The notes under the pieces: model-generated | What the model was told of the DNA's origin: nothing | Seen by the model: the letters and a program-made list of their open reading frames with translations, nothing else | The model's database searches: none | Part shown: positions 14,245 to 22,181 of the stretch, piece by piece | Position numbering within the stretch: the first letter of the stretch is position 1 | Layout: each line of letters begins with the position of its first letter | Origin: Cryomorphaceae bacterium | Lineage (GTDB): Bacteria; Bacteroidota; Bacteroidia; Flavobacteriales; Crocinitomicaceae | Assembly (NCBI GenBank): GCA_021298235.1 | Contig: JAJTDX010000022.1 | Coordinates: 1 to 28,174 of the forward strand | Length of the DNA: 28,174 nucleotides | Direction of reading: 5' to 3' | Made by a program: the position numbers and the translations under genes

Positions 14245-15060
14245 TCATTCCTTAGCGATTGGTGCGTCTTCAAAATTATGTCCTTCCCACAGTTCATTGC
14301 TACGGTCTAATTTTGAACGTCGTACAATAGAATAGCTCATCAGCTCAAGTGCCTCAACAAAAAGAGAAACATCAACATTAATGTCACTTGTGTCAAGGTT
14401 GAAAACGGATATTTCTTGTTGTTCACCCGAAGGTTTAAGTTTGACTCTCAAGATGTATTTGAAATCATCCGAACTGTAACTTCCATTATCTGAAAGTAGT
14501 TGCTGTGTGTTGCTGCTTTGGTCTGAGAATTCTTTTATTAACTCAAGCTCATGAATGTCGTTTCGATTATATGTTTCTGAAGCGCCACTCATTCCACTGT
14601 CAACACGAAATTGTTCTGCTGAAATTTCGATGCGGTCGTTGAGTGAATGTCTCAAGCGTACCAAGTTCATTACAATAGAAGTTACTGCTATAAGTAGCAC
14701 AAGTATCGAGATTGCCAACATAAAGAATCCTTCAAAGCCCGTCTTACTGGAAATGTCAAAAAAGAATTTGGAGGTGATAGCACCAACGAGCATCACTATA
14801 GCTCCGACAATTACTGCAAGATCTGCCTGAATTGGCGTGGACAGTATTACGTGTGAGTCAGTGCTTTTCAGGATGTTTTCTTTTTTCAGAAAAAACTTTC
14901 CCACAGTAAACATAAGAGCGCCTATCAGAAAAAGACTTAGGGAAATATACCAAGGAATCAATGTCGATAATGAGCTCAATCCCCACCACAGAAGATAGAT
15001 TATTCCAAGGATCGCTCCAATGACAAGGACGAACGGAAGGATTTTTTTTAATGCATTCAT
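14245..15060 (-). CDS. Four-helix membrane protein with cytoplasmic C-terminal domain
   Basis: A 271-residue protein with four hydrophobic helices at about residues 7-29, 35-56, 79-97 and 110-133. A soluble domain follows (about 142-271). Its start, RIEISAEQFRVDSG, and later strands (FKYILRVKLKPSGEQQEISVFNLD) have the look of a PH-like beta domain, as in bacterial membrane PH proteins. It ends with a helix around LFVEALELMSYSIV. The family is not recognised. Its ATG overlaps the stop of the 231-residue gene as ATGA (15057-15060), so it is the last, translationally coupled member of the ligase operon. It may tether the operon's products to the membrane, which is inference. Confidence 0.75.
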   Translation of the reverse strand: MNALKKILPFVLVIGAILGIIYLLWWGLSSLSTLIPWYISLSLFLIGALMFTVGKFFLKKENILKSTDSHVILSTPIQADLAVIVGAIVMLVGAITSKFFFDISSKTGFEGFFMLAISILVLLIAVTSIVMNLVRLRHSLNDRIEISAEQFRVDSGMSGASETYNRNDIHELELIKEFSDQSSNTQQLLSDNGSYSSDDFKYILRVKLKPSGEQQEISVFNLDTSDINVDVSLFVEALELMSYSIVRRSKLDRSNELWEGHNFEDAPIAKE

Positions 15061-15752
15061 ATTGCTTTTAATTCAAGGTTACTCAGATGTAGAAGAAGAA
15101 TGTACTTTCCGGATTTTTCTCTTCCTTCGAGAAAAGCCCGGTAACTTTTGCCACCATCTTGAAAGACAAGTGGTTCAGTACCTTTTGGTCCTCCACCCAC
15201 CATCATCAACGCTTCCTGTTCCTGCAAGTCCTTGGCAATAGTGTATAAAAAATCAAACGTCAGTCCGTTGATATGCGTAAGCTGATATTTCCTGGAAAAC
15301 ACAAATTTATGTCCGACCTCCTTTTTGGGAAATAGCTTGCCGCCTCGAATAGGGAGCTCACTTAAGATATTCGCCAATGTTTCTTTGGGGATCCGTTCCT
15401 CCTTCAGGGTACCATCCGGAGAATAGACACGTTCTCTTACCACAACACGACTCACCGGTTTCAATTGTTCGTCAATATATACTCGTGTCGCACTTTGGAT
15501 GAATCGTCCAGTTAGTTGAAGATCAATTTCGGGATCAGCGTTAATGAATTCTTTTACAAGGTTTTCCGGATCTTTATTTTTTTTCGAAAGGTATTCGAAA
15601 GAATTTTTCGCAGTTCCCTTCAATACCCGAATTGTATCAACATCACGCCCGTCTTGGGTGATTTGTTTTAGTGTAGGTTTTTTTGTGTTTCCTATAAATA
15701 CGATTTCAGCATTTCGACCTTTACTGTCGGCTATGTTTATTGTTCTTGCCAT
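15057..15752 (-). CDS. Unknown protein, tandem paralogue of the 202-residue neighbour
   Basis: A 231-residue soluble protein without signal peptide or membrane helix. The N-terminus (MARTINIADSKGRNAEIVF) matches that of the upstream gene product (MGRKITFKIADKGFQAEII): both have M-[AG]-R-x-I, then K-G-x-x-A-E-I. Later segments also align: DGTLKEERIPKETL with DPSLKEVDKKTL, and SRKYQL with STVYQL. Both end in a strand of the type KYILLLHLS or NTMILNFQ. The two are therefore probable duplicates. The predicted structure is beta-rich, mixed with helices. No catalytic motif is visible. It lies between its paralogue and the membrane protein gene, overlapping the latter by 4 bp. It may be a structural or adaptor protein for the ligase encoded upstream. 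Confidence 0.75.
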   Translation of the reverse strand: MARTINIADSKGRNAEIVFIGNTKKPTLKQITQDGRDVDTIRVLKGTAKNSFEYLSKKNKDPENLVKEFINADPEIDLQLTGRFIQSATRVYIDEQLKPVSRVVVRERVYSPDGTLKEERIPKETLANILSELPIRGGKLFPKKEVGHKFVFSRKYQLTHINGLTFDFLYTIAKDLQEQEALMMVGGGPKGTEPLVFQDGGKSYRAFLEGREKSGKYILLLHLSNLELKAI

Positions 15753-15761
15753 GTTTGTCTG

Positions 15762-16370
15762 TTAAAGCATTCCAAAATCAATTTCTTCCTCATCAGGGTT
15801 AGGCTCATCAGAACCTTGAAAATTCAAAATCATGGTATTTTCCAGATATTCAAATTCTAAAAGTCTGCCGGTCAATGCGAAAATGTCTGTCTCTGACGTC
15901 AAAAGAATGGCATCTGCTCCTTCATAATCTGCACGATAATTAAAAATAAAATGGAAATACCGATCACCAATATATTTAATTGCATCTGCCCTCTGTTCAG
16001 GGGTGTCGAAATTTAATTGGTATACAGTGCTTACTTCTAAGTCAAAAAGTCGGTCCGAAGATACTTCGTTGAGCAAGACATCGTCGTCATACACGGAAGG
16101 TACCAAGACAGCATCTTTCCCATTCATGTATACGGTCTTGAGTGTTTTTTTATCTACTTCCTTCAGTGAAGGATCGACTGTTTTCAATGCGGTCGAACCC
16201 GAAATCGCCACTGTTTGGCCATCTTCGAGTAAATTTCCTGTGGTACATGGTTTTCCGTTGCGGTCGGTAACATGGTCTTCTACATACCCATAAACTTTGT
16301 CACGGTCTACCTTGATAATTTCCGCTTGGAAACCTTTGTCTGCTATTTTAAATGTGATCTTCCTTCCCAT
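15762..16370 (-). CDS. Unknown protein, tandem paralogue of the 231-residue neighbour
   Basis: A 202-residue acidic, soluble protein with no signal peptide. It begins MGRKITFKIADKGFQAEI, followed by KVDRDKVYGYVEDHV, a lead-in that looks like a small beta-barrel or SH3-like region. The C-terminus is very acidic (EPNPDEEEIDFGML). It shares the N-terminal signature and several later segments with the protein encoded just downstream (15057-15752). It starts 9 bp before that gene and 5 bp after the ligase gene. I cannot assign a biochemical role. Tight linkage to an ATP-dependent ligase and a cysteine-protease-like protein suggests it belongs to the same complex or pathway. Confidence 0.75.
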   Translation of the reverse strand: MGRKITFKIADKGFQAEIIKVDRDKVYGYVEDHVTDRNGKPCTTGNLLEDGQTVAISGSTALKTVDPSLKEVDKKTLKTVYMNGKDAVLVPSVYDDDVLLNEVSSDRLFDLEVSTVYQLNFDTPEQRADAIKYIGDRYFHFIFNYRADYEGADAILLTSETDIFALTGRLLEFEYLENTMILNFQGSDEPNPDEEEIDFGML

Positions 16371-16375
16371 AAATT

Positions 16376-17701
16376 CTATGTTGCAGGTTCCCAGCCTTTT
16401 TTGATGTGTTCTTCTTTGAGTTCTACCATCTTGGTTTGGACTTCCTTTTCACTGGAACATAGGAACAATTCCTGCTCGAGAGGTGTTTTTCGTCCTAAGC
16501 TAAGATCCGAGTAAACCACCACAAAAGGGGAATACATTCCTGAATCCTCTTTGTGTGTGCGAAGGCCAATGAATTTGCGTACAGCAGTGCCCTCTTTTCC
16601 TTTTTTAATGTAAACTTCTCTTGAAATAATTTCAGATGGTTTCTCAGAGAATTGTTTTTTTTCTTCTTTCAAAGGTTCGATGAGGGAATACGCCTGAGTG
16701 GTTCCTGTATCTTGCTCATCCGCCTTTTTGTCTTCTCTGAACCTAACGAAATTCGGTGAAAGAATACTGAGTGTTGTTTCAGAGGTATCAGAGAGCCATC
16801 CTTTTTTTTCATCGTATTTCAAGACTGCTTTTCGGATAGCCCCTTGGGTAGTTTCATTGATCAAGTCCAAACAACGGATCTCAGCAACTTGCTCCGGTTT
16901 TACCATGATAATTGCAGTTTTTGCTCCTGAAACCTCTATGTATTCACTGTTTACAGTAATTCCTGAAAGTTTTTTTGGAATAGATATTCGTTCCTGGTCA
17001 GAGAAGCCTCCGCCACATTTGGTGACAATTTGGTAGCGTCCATTGCCCAGTGCGAGTCCTAAAAGGAGTTCTCGCATTCTTCCTTCCTCTGCTCCCGTAC
17101 TTTCGCCATAACCCAGCACAACCATGTCAAGGGTGATGGTTTTTTTAACTTTATAAATGATTCCATTGGAAGAACGAACTACAATTCCTTCCTTGTCCTC
17201 GTGCTCAGCGTAAAAATCCTGAATATCCTTTCTGCTCGTAAATGTTTTTTGTTCAATAGCAAACAAGCTTCCTTCAGGAATCATTTTGCACAATTGCACG
17301 TACCGATCAGCATAATCGAGCGGGGCCTCTTTCCCGTTAAGCTCAATCAGATCAAAAACCGCCAACCTTATGTCATAGGCAGATGGATTTTTTATTGCGG
17401 AATTCACTTCACGATGCGAAGTTGCCGTATTGTTTTTAAAAACACACAATTCTCCGGCGAAGACAGCATCCGTTCCAATCTTCGTTGCAGCCTCAGTAAT
17501 GGAAGCGATATTCAGTGTGTTGCCTGAACGGTCGTAAAGTGTTGCTTTTTTGTTTTTAACAATGAGTACAGCGAAATGTCCGTCATATTTTACGGAGGTG
17601 TAGTAGGCATCACTTTCAATAATTTTTTGCGTGATTGTTGCCGGATCTACAGGAATGTATTTGCCTGTGACACGCTTTCGGTAAGAGTTTATCAGTTCCA
17701 T
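16376..17701 (-). CDS. ATP-dependent nucleic acid ligase with WGR-like C-terminus
   Basis: The ATG at 17701 is chosen over an in-frame TTG two codons upstream, giving 441 residues. The nucleotidyltransferase core is clear: motif I K-x-D-G at Lys38 in SVKYDGHFAVLIV, motif III-like FAGELCVF (about 81-88), AVFDLIEL (about 114-121), motif IV EGIVVRSS (171-178) and motif V YKVKKT (183-188). Lys38 should carry the AMP. After the core, the rest of residues 189-340 may contain an OB-like part. The last 85 residues read as a WGR-like domain: VVVYSDLSLGRKTP, then SSEKEVQTKMVELKEEH and a terminal IKKGWEP. WGR domains bind DNA ends in PARPs and occur with bacterial ligases. It would seal DNA, or possibly RNA, nicks. 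It is the third gene of a six-gene operon of otherwise unassigned genes. Confidence 0.85.
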   Translation of the reverse strand: MELINSYRKRVTGKYIPVDPATITQKIIESDAYYTSVKYDGHFAVLIVKNKKATLYDRSGNTLNIASITEAATKIGTDAVFAGELCVFKNNTATSHREVNSAIKNPSAYDIRLAVFDLIELNGKEAPLDYADRYVQLCKMIPEGSLFAIEQKTFTSRKDIQDFYAEHEDKEGIVVRSSNGIIYKVKKTITLDMVVLGYGESTGAEEGRMRELLLGLALGNGRYQIVTKCGGGFSDQERISIPKKLSGITVNSEYIEVSGAKTAIIMVKPEQVAEIRCLDLINETTQGAIRKAVLKYDEKKGWLSDTSETTLSILSPNFVRFREDKKADEQDTGTTQAYSLIEPLKEEKKQFSEKPSEIISREVYIKKGKEGTAVRKFIGLRTHKEDSGMYSPFVVVYSDLSLGRKTPLEQELFLCSSEKEVQTKMVELKEEHIKKGWEPAT

Positions 17702-17755
17702 ATTCAAAAGTGCTCTAAAAATAACTTTTATCTGAAGATTGGTTGTTGGAACCCA

Positions 17756-18304
17756 TCAGAAATATGTTTTATCGAGAAAGTATAGCAACAATAAAGTTCC
17801 AATTACAACCGCATACAGCCATGGATCGCTCCAGAATTTTTCTGGTCTCACGAGCTTACCTTTGAGCTCATCCAAATGTGCAGCATTTTCGATAATATAT
17901 AATTCTTCAATGACACTGTCACGAAACACTAAATCCTCATAGTCAATCCATGTTCCGCAACAATAAATCGAAACATGTCCCTCAATGCCAACCAAGAAGG
18001 TATTGTTTGGATACAGCTTCTGCATTTGTCCCGCGCACAACCCCTTCTTGACTTTAAATTGTTTAATAGAGCCCTCAAAAAATGTTTGGGAATCTTGGAT
18101 AACCGTTTTCATGCACCGAGTGAAGTTATATGCTACTTCTCCATCTTGACGCTTAAAAATTCCACGTGTAAATCCATGGGCTTCATCGTAAGAAAACCCA
18201 AATGCCAGTGCCATGGCACGCACAACACAGTCATTCTCTTCTTGGTCGAGATAACGCGAATCTTCACATCCTCGAATGGCTTCATTGGGAGAGAGGAATT
18301 TCAT
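17756..18304 (-). CDS. Cysteine-protease-like protein with C-terminal membrane anchor
   Basis: A 182-residue protein. The N-terminal part has a papain-like pattern: Cys26 in ENDCVVRAMALAFG at the start of a helix, His110 in IEGHVSIYCCG and Asp121 in GTWIDYED. The D-C-V-V-R-A motif followed by a glycine-His-Val strand recurs in small phage and bacterial cysteine peptidases. A single hydrophobic helix near the C-terminus (about 162-177, LYAVVIGTLLLLYFLD) suggests tail anchoring with the catalytic domain in the cytosol. It lies 12 bp after the LRR gene and 54 bp before the ligase gene, in the same operon. It might activate or degrade partner proteins; the substrate is unknown. Catalytic residues are inferred from spacing only. 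Confidence 0.75.
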   Translation of the reverse strand: MKFLSPNEAIRGCEDSRYLDQEENDCVVRAMALAFGFSYDEAHGFTRGIFKRQDGEVAYNFTRCMKTVIQDSQTFFEGSIKQFKVKKGLCAGQMQKLYPNNTFLVGIEGHVSIYCCGTWIDYEDLVFRDSVIEELYIIENAAHLDELKGKLVRPEKFWSDPWLYAVVIGTLLLLYFLDKTYF

Positions 18305-18316
18305 GCATTGAATTTT

Positions 18317-19969
18317 TTACTTCAAAACGAATACGTATCCAATTTTATATTCGTATTTCCTTTCTTTTGTAATAGAATACTTAGTGAGTAAGTCCTCGTA
18401 TGTACCATTCTGGAATACATTTTCATGCAAAACAACTGAGAATTTTCTGCCTTCATTCGTTCGTGATTTATCAATAGTTTGACAGAAATGTTCTATACCG
18501 GATACGGGAATGGATTCAATTCCTTCGAGACACAAATTTCCGTGAAAAGTACACAGCGATTGAATGACATCCATGGATGGGATTTTAAGCCCCGAAAGAC
18601 GAAGATGGATGCCTTTATATTGACTTAAATTTCGAGCAGCTTGAGCTGTTAAACTTTCAAGTCCTTTGAGCGAAAGTTCATACGAGCCTTTGAATTGGCC
18701 CAGACAGCGCGCCGACTCGTCAGTTAGTTCAAGAAGGTCATTCATTTCCAATTCCTTCCCTGTTCCTCTCGACAGGACTTCAGCGGTTTCATCGGACAAA
18801 CTTGTGAGTCCATGAAGTGTCAGTGAGTGAGAGTTGAAAACTTCGGCTACTTCGGGTGAGAGTTTTTTGAGTTTTCTGAAGCGAATCCTGTTGTCTTTTT
18901 CGTTCTTTACGATCAATTTCGCCAAGGCCAGGGAAAGTTCTTCGTAGTCATAGTAAGAATGATGGAAGTTAGATCGCAGATCAATGTTTCCTTTATGCAT
19001 CATAAGCGTTTCTGCTACCCCCTCATCCATGAATTGCAATCCGCAAAGTGAAAGTGTTCCTGTGTGATTTTTTAAATGAGTTGCTGTATTTTCCGATAGC
19101 TCACTGATCCCACTCAAATTCACATTTCCGTTATGTTTACCCAGGGCTTCAGCTACCTTATCCGGAAGTTCTTTTAGTTTTTTTAGATCGATGGCAAATT
19201 TCATTCCTTGGGTTTCTTCAGTAAACTTTTCAGGATCGGATAGTAATAGCTCCGCGAAGGCCTTTGTTTTTGCACGCTTATCTTTTGCGCTGTTTTTGTC
19301 GTTTAGTATGGACTTGATTACCTCAGATTTTTCTTGAAGTTCAGCCGGAATAAATTCTTTTGCTTTGATGTTTTTTTTCAGGGCATACACGTAAATTTCT
19401 TCATTGTATTTAAAATGATCCGGCAGATATTTCAGTACATTCCAACCTGCAAGGTCTATAAGGATAAGAAATGAGTCCGTTTTTTTGAATGTCGTGTCAG
19501 AAATGGTCTTTCGAATGAGAAATTCTTTCAGATTTTCTTTGTTCTCAGCATCGATATCTCCCCATTCCATTTCGTTGTTTTCTTGGACATCCTTTAAAAA
19601 CCCTGGATCATTTAAGAGCGAAGTACCGCAATATCCCTTCACAAGTTTGATGCAAAATCCTTCATCTTTTAATAAGCTTGAGACGTGATTTTCGAAGAAA
19701 TAAGAAATGGTTTCCTGATGATTGCTGTAAAGATAGTTTTTGGTGTAGCCCAGTGAAATGACTTTAAGAAAGGTAGAGAGAATGAACTGTGGATTGTCCT
19801 TCAACTCCACTGAAACAAAATCGATGATTTGATCGGGAGAGAAATCTTCAGACCTGCCAAATTTATGCAGCACCTGCTCAATGAAGGTTTGGTCAGACAA
19901 GAATTCTTTATCCACTTTTTGTAAATCTTCTATGTAGGATATATTATTAAGTACTGCTTCGAAATCCAT
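18317..19969 (-). CDS. DUF4116-like and leucine-rich-repeat protein
   Basis: A 550-residue cytosolic protein and the first gene of the ligase operon. The N-terminal half is helical. Around residues 185-225 it has repeats of DUF4116 type (NEEIYVYALKKN, then AKEFIPAELQEKSEVIKSIL). From about residue 258 to 500 it is made of degenerate leucine-rich-like units of 20-24 residues, with a recurring L-x-L-x-G-L-x-x-L-[ST]-x-E-x-A-x-x-L core (for example LTLHGLTSLSDETAEVL and LSLKGLESLTAQAARNL). These repeats make a curved protein-binding surface and occur in bacteria beside WGR and MolR-type genes. No enzymatic motif is seen. It probably recognises a target or scaffolds the other operon products. The gap to the divergent methyltransferase operon (19970-20074) must hold its promoter; none could be assigned with confidence. 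Confidence 0.8.
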   Translation of the reverse strand: MDFEAVLNNISYIEDLQKVDKEFLSDQTFIEQVLHKFGRSEDFSPDQIIDFVSVELKDNPQFILSTFLKVISLGYTKNYLYSNHQETISYFFENHVSSLLKDEGFCIKLVKGYCGTSLLNDPGFLKDVQENNEMEWGDIDAENKENLKEFLIRKTISDTTFKKTDSFLILIDLAGWNVLKYLPDHFKYNEEIYVYALKKNIKAKEFIPAELQEKSEVIKSILNDKNSAKDKRAKTKAFAELLLSDPEKFTEETQGMKFAIDLKKLKELPDKVAEALGKHNGNVNLSGISELSENTATHLKNHTGTLSLCGLQFMDEGVAETLMMHKGNIDLRSNFHHSYYDYEELSLALAKLIVKNEKDNRIRFRKLKKLSPEVAEVFNSHSLTLHGLTSLSDETAEVLSRGTGKELEMNDLLELTDESARCLGQFKGSYELSLKGLESLTAQAARNLSQYKGIHLRLSGLKIPSMDVIQSLCTFHGNLCLEGIESIPVSGIEHFCQTIDKSRTNEGRKFSVVLHENVFQNGTYEDLLTKYSITKERKYEYKIGYVFVLK

Positions 19970-20042
19970 GAGTTAATGATCTTTATATGAATACTTTATT
20001 TTTAATTGTGTTTTGTAAAAATATCAATTTTGAACTTTTGGT

Positions 20043-20071
20043 TATATTTAGGCTTCAATTTTTAAATTGAA
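20043..20071 (+). promoter_or_regulatory. Possible -7 box and palindrome upstream of the PCMT-like operon
   Basis: TATATTTA at 20043-20050 matches seven of eight bases of a TAnnTTTG box and lies 24 nt before the ATG at 20075. It is followed by TTCAATTT (20054-20061), TT, AAATTGAA (20064-20071), a perfect 8-bp inverted repeat ending 3 bp before the ATG. The repeat would cover the probable transcription start and the ribosome landing site, so it could be an operator or a leader hairpin. No clear -33 element is at the right distance. Confidence 0.35.
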
Positions 20072-20074
20072 TTT

Positions 20075-22180
20075 ATGCAGTATCTAGACAAGTACAATTC
20101 CTACAGAGACCTTCAAAAACAAATTCTTGGAATCGTATTCCGAACTAAAAGAATAGAGAAAGATGATCTATTGTATTTTACGGATCGTCTCTTGCGCTAT
20201 GTTTCAAAGGAAGATAAGGAAAAAGATGTCCATAGCCACATAGATTTTTTGTTTTCTGATGTCTGGTGTTCAGAAGAAAATGAGGATGTTGTTTTAAGGG
20301 ATGAGTATAGTTCCGAAAATGAAAATTTGCATGCGATAATTCTCGAAGACAGAGAAAGATGGCGTGTGAAAATGATTAAGGACGTTTGTACGTATGTTGG
20401 TGTTGAGGAGACCGATCCGCTTGCAAAGGGATTGCATGAACTAGATCGGGCAAATTTTATCAGAGAAGATTTACTACCTTTTGCAGATATTGATTGTCCC
20501 TTGCCATTGTATAATAAAATGACTGAAAGTGCCGTGCACGCAGTGTTGATGACCATAAAACCATTAGCTCCGAAAAAAGGGGAGAAGGTTATGGTTTGCG
20601 GGGCAAAGGGAGGATATTTAACTGCCTTACTTTCGTATTTGGTAGGTGAAAAAGGCAAAGTAGTGGCGCTAGACTGGGACGAAGCGATCATAAAACATGG
20701 TGAAAAAGCAATGACAAAAATGGATAAGTCTGTTCATTCCATTGACTTCATCCATAAAGAAGACGTTACTACAGGAATTCCGACTGAAAATAATTGGGAT
20801 ATTGTTGTTGTAAACGGTTCTATTCCTAAAATCCCATATGATTTGCTTTATCAATTGAATGATGAAAATGGAAGGATTTTGTTTTTCATGTCAAGACATG
20901 ACGGATCTTCTCAATGTTATTTGATTAAAAAAAATCAATCAGTCGTAAAAGAGGAGAAACTGAGCAGATTCCGATATACTCCTATTCCAGGGAAGTATGG
21001 TTATGATCAGATTGAAACACTACAGGAACAGTACGATGATGCTAAAAACAAAAGAATAGGGTTTGATGTAGAGTATATTAAAAACAATGTTTCTTATCCC
21101 ATTGCTAAGTCTTTTATGACAGCATTTAATTCAAGGGATTCACATGAAAAACATAGTAAGTCTATAAAGATTGCCGAGGCATTGTTAAAATACATTGCGT
21201 TTATTGTTGTGTCTTCAGAGTCTAATAAGGACAACAAAGAATTAGGGTTGGTCTTAAAGAAAATCACAAGTGCTGCATCGAATGGCAGTTGGTATGGTGC
21301 TGTGAGGGATTTACTTAAGAAAATAGATGCCAATGACGAGATACTTTTTGCTTTAAAAACTGAATGGAATAAAGTTCTAAAGAATAAAAAAATAGAATAT
21401 TGTTATCAACTATTGCTGAAGAAGTTAAAGGTTGAGAATAACAAACAATTTGATTTAAAGGAATTTTTAATTAAGGTGATCGAATACCGGAATGGATCAG
21501 GCGATGGACATGGGTATGTTGACAGTGAAGCTCAATCGAAGGAGATAGGGGAGGCACTTGTAGAGGCTTTTTCAGTTATACTCACTGAGTTTAACTTTTT
21601 CAAGCAATATGAATTGATTGTAATCATGGGTCCGAAGTCGATGGATTACGGATCAAAAAACATTAAGCTTAATTACGTATTACTCAAAGGATTGAACCAT
21701 GAATTAAAGCCATTGGAAATTAATGAAGAGGAGGCCTCTATCTGGTTAAAGCCAACGGTAGCCTTGTTGAAGAAGTCTGAGAAGAAACCTTGTCTCTCTC
21801 TTAAGCCTTGGGTAATATGGACCGATAAAGGTTCTTCCAATGACTACGAATGCTACATGTTTAATACTGGCAAGGACAATGAATACAAATACATTACCTA
21901 TCACAATAAGGCTGAATACCCTGACTCTAGGGTAAAAGAAGCCTTCGAATTGTTATTGGAAAAGTTTCCTGTTGAAGAAAAAACAGAAAATAATCCTGCT
22001 GTGAAAGGGTTGAAAAAATTATTGAACATATTCTTGAAAGATAAAGTTCTGCAAAGAGACGAAATGGAAGAGTTGACTCAGTATTGTGTTGAAGAGAAAA
22101 TCGCAGATTCTCATGAATCTTCTGAACTTTGGATTAGAAATTTTATTGCCGAGGAATATCCTGGAACACATATAGAATAA
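20075..22180 (+). CDS. Degenerate PCMT-like methyltransferase fused to a HEPN-like domain
   Basis: A 701-residue cytosolic protein. After a helical region (1-115), residues about 115-310 follow the protein-L-isoaspartate methyltransferase plan: LHELDRANFI, then the substrate segment with PLYNKMTESAVHAVLM, then the SAM site KVMVCGAKGGYLTALLSYL (171-189) and WDIVVVNGSIPKIP (241-254). The usual V-L-E-I-G-x-G-x-G-Y is changed, so SAM binding may be altered. The C-terminal half contains IEYRNGSGDGHGY (Arg472, Asn473, His479), which fits the Rx4-6H motif of HEPN RNases and the RN...GHG motif common in conflict proteins. A beta-rich segment follows (LNYVLLKGLNHELKPL, LSLKPWVIW). The gene is 1 bp upstream of a canonical PCMT gene. 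It may be a toxin- or effector-like protein controlled by methylation; that is inference. Confidence 0.7.
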   Translation: MQYLDKYNSYRDLQKQILGIVFRTKRIEKDDLLYFTDRLLRYVSKEDKEKDVHSHIDFLFSDVWCSEENEDVVLRDEYSSENENLHAIILEDRERWRVKMIKDVCTYVGVEETDPLAKGLHELDRANFIREDLLPFADIDCPLPLYNKMTESAVHAVLMTIKPLAPKKGEKVMVCGAKGGYLTALLSYLVGEKGKVVALDWDEAIIKHGEKAMTKMDKSVHSIDFIHKEDVTTGIPTENNWDIVVVNGSIPKIPYDLLYQLNDENGRILFFMSRHDGSSQCYLIKKNQSVVKEEKLSRFRYTPIPGKYGYDQIETLQEQYDDAKNKRIGFDVEYIKNNVSYPIAKSFMTAFNSRDSHEKHSKSIKIAEALLKYIAFIVVSSESNKDNKELGLVLKKITSAASNGSWYGAVRDLLKKIDANDEILFALKTEWNKVLKNKKIEYCYQLLLKKLKVENNKQFDLKEFLIKVIEYRNGSGDGHGYVDSEAQSKEIGEALVEAFSVILTEFNFFKQYELIVIMGPKSMDYGSKNIKLNYVLLKGLNHELKPLEINEEEASIWLKPTVALLKKSEKKPCLSLKPWVIWTDKGSSNDYECYMFNTGKDNEYKYITYHNKAEYPDSRVKEAFELLLEKFPVEEKTENNPAVKGLKKLLNIFLKDKVLQRDEMEELTQYCVEEKIADSHESSELWIRNFIAEEYPGTHIE

Positions 22181-22181
22181 G

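Noticed and set aside
17975..18391. A 138-codon plus-strand frame opposite the cysteine-protease-like gene
   Set aside because: It crosses the junction of two supported minus-strand genes and shows no domain or start context.
20197..20691. A 164-codon minus-strand frame within the PCMT-fusion gene
   Set aside because: Ser-rich shadow of a supported gene on the opposite strand.
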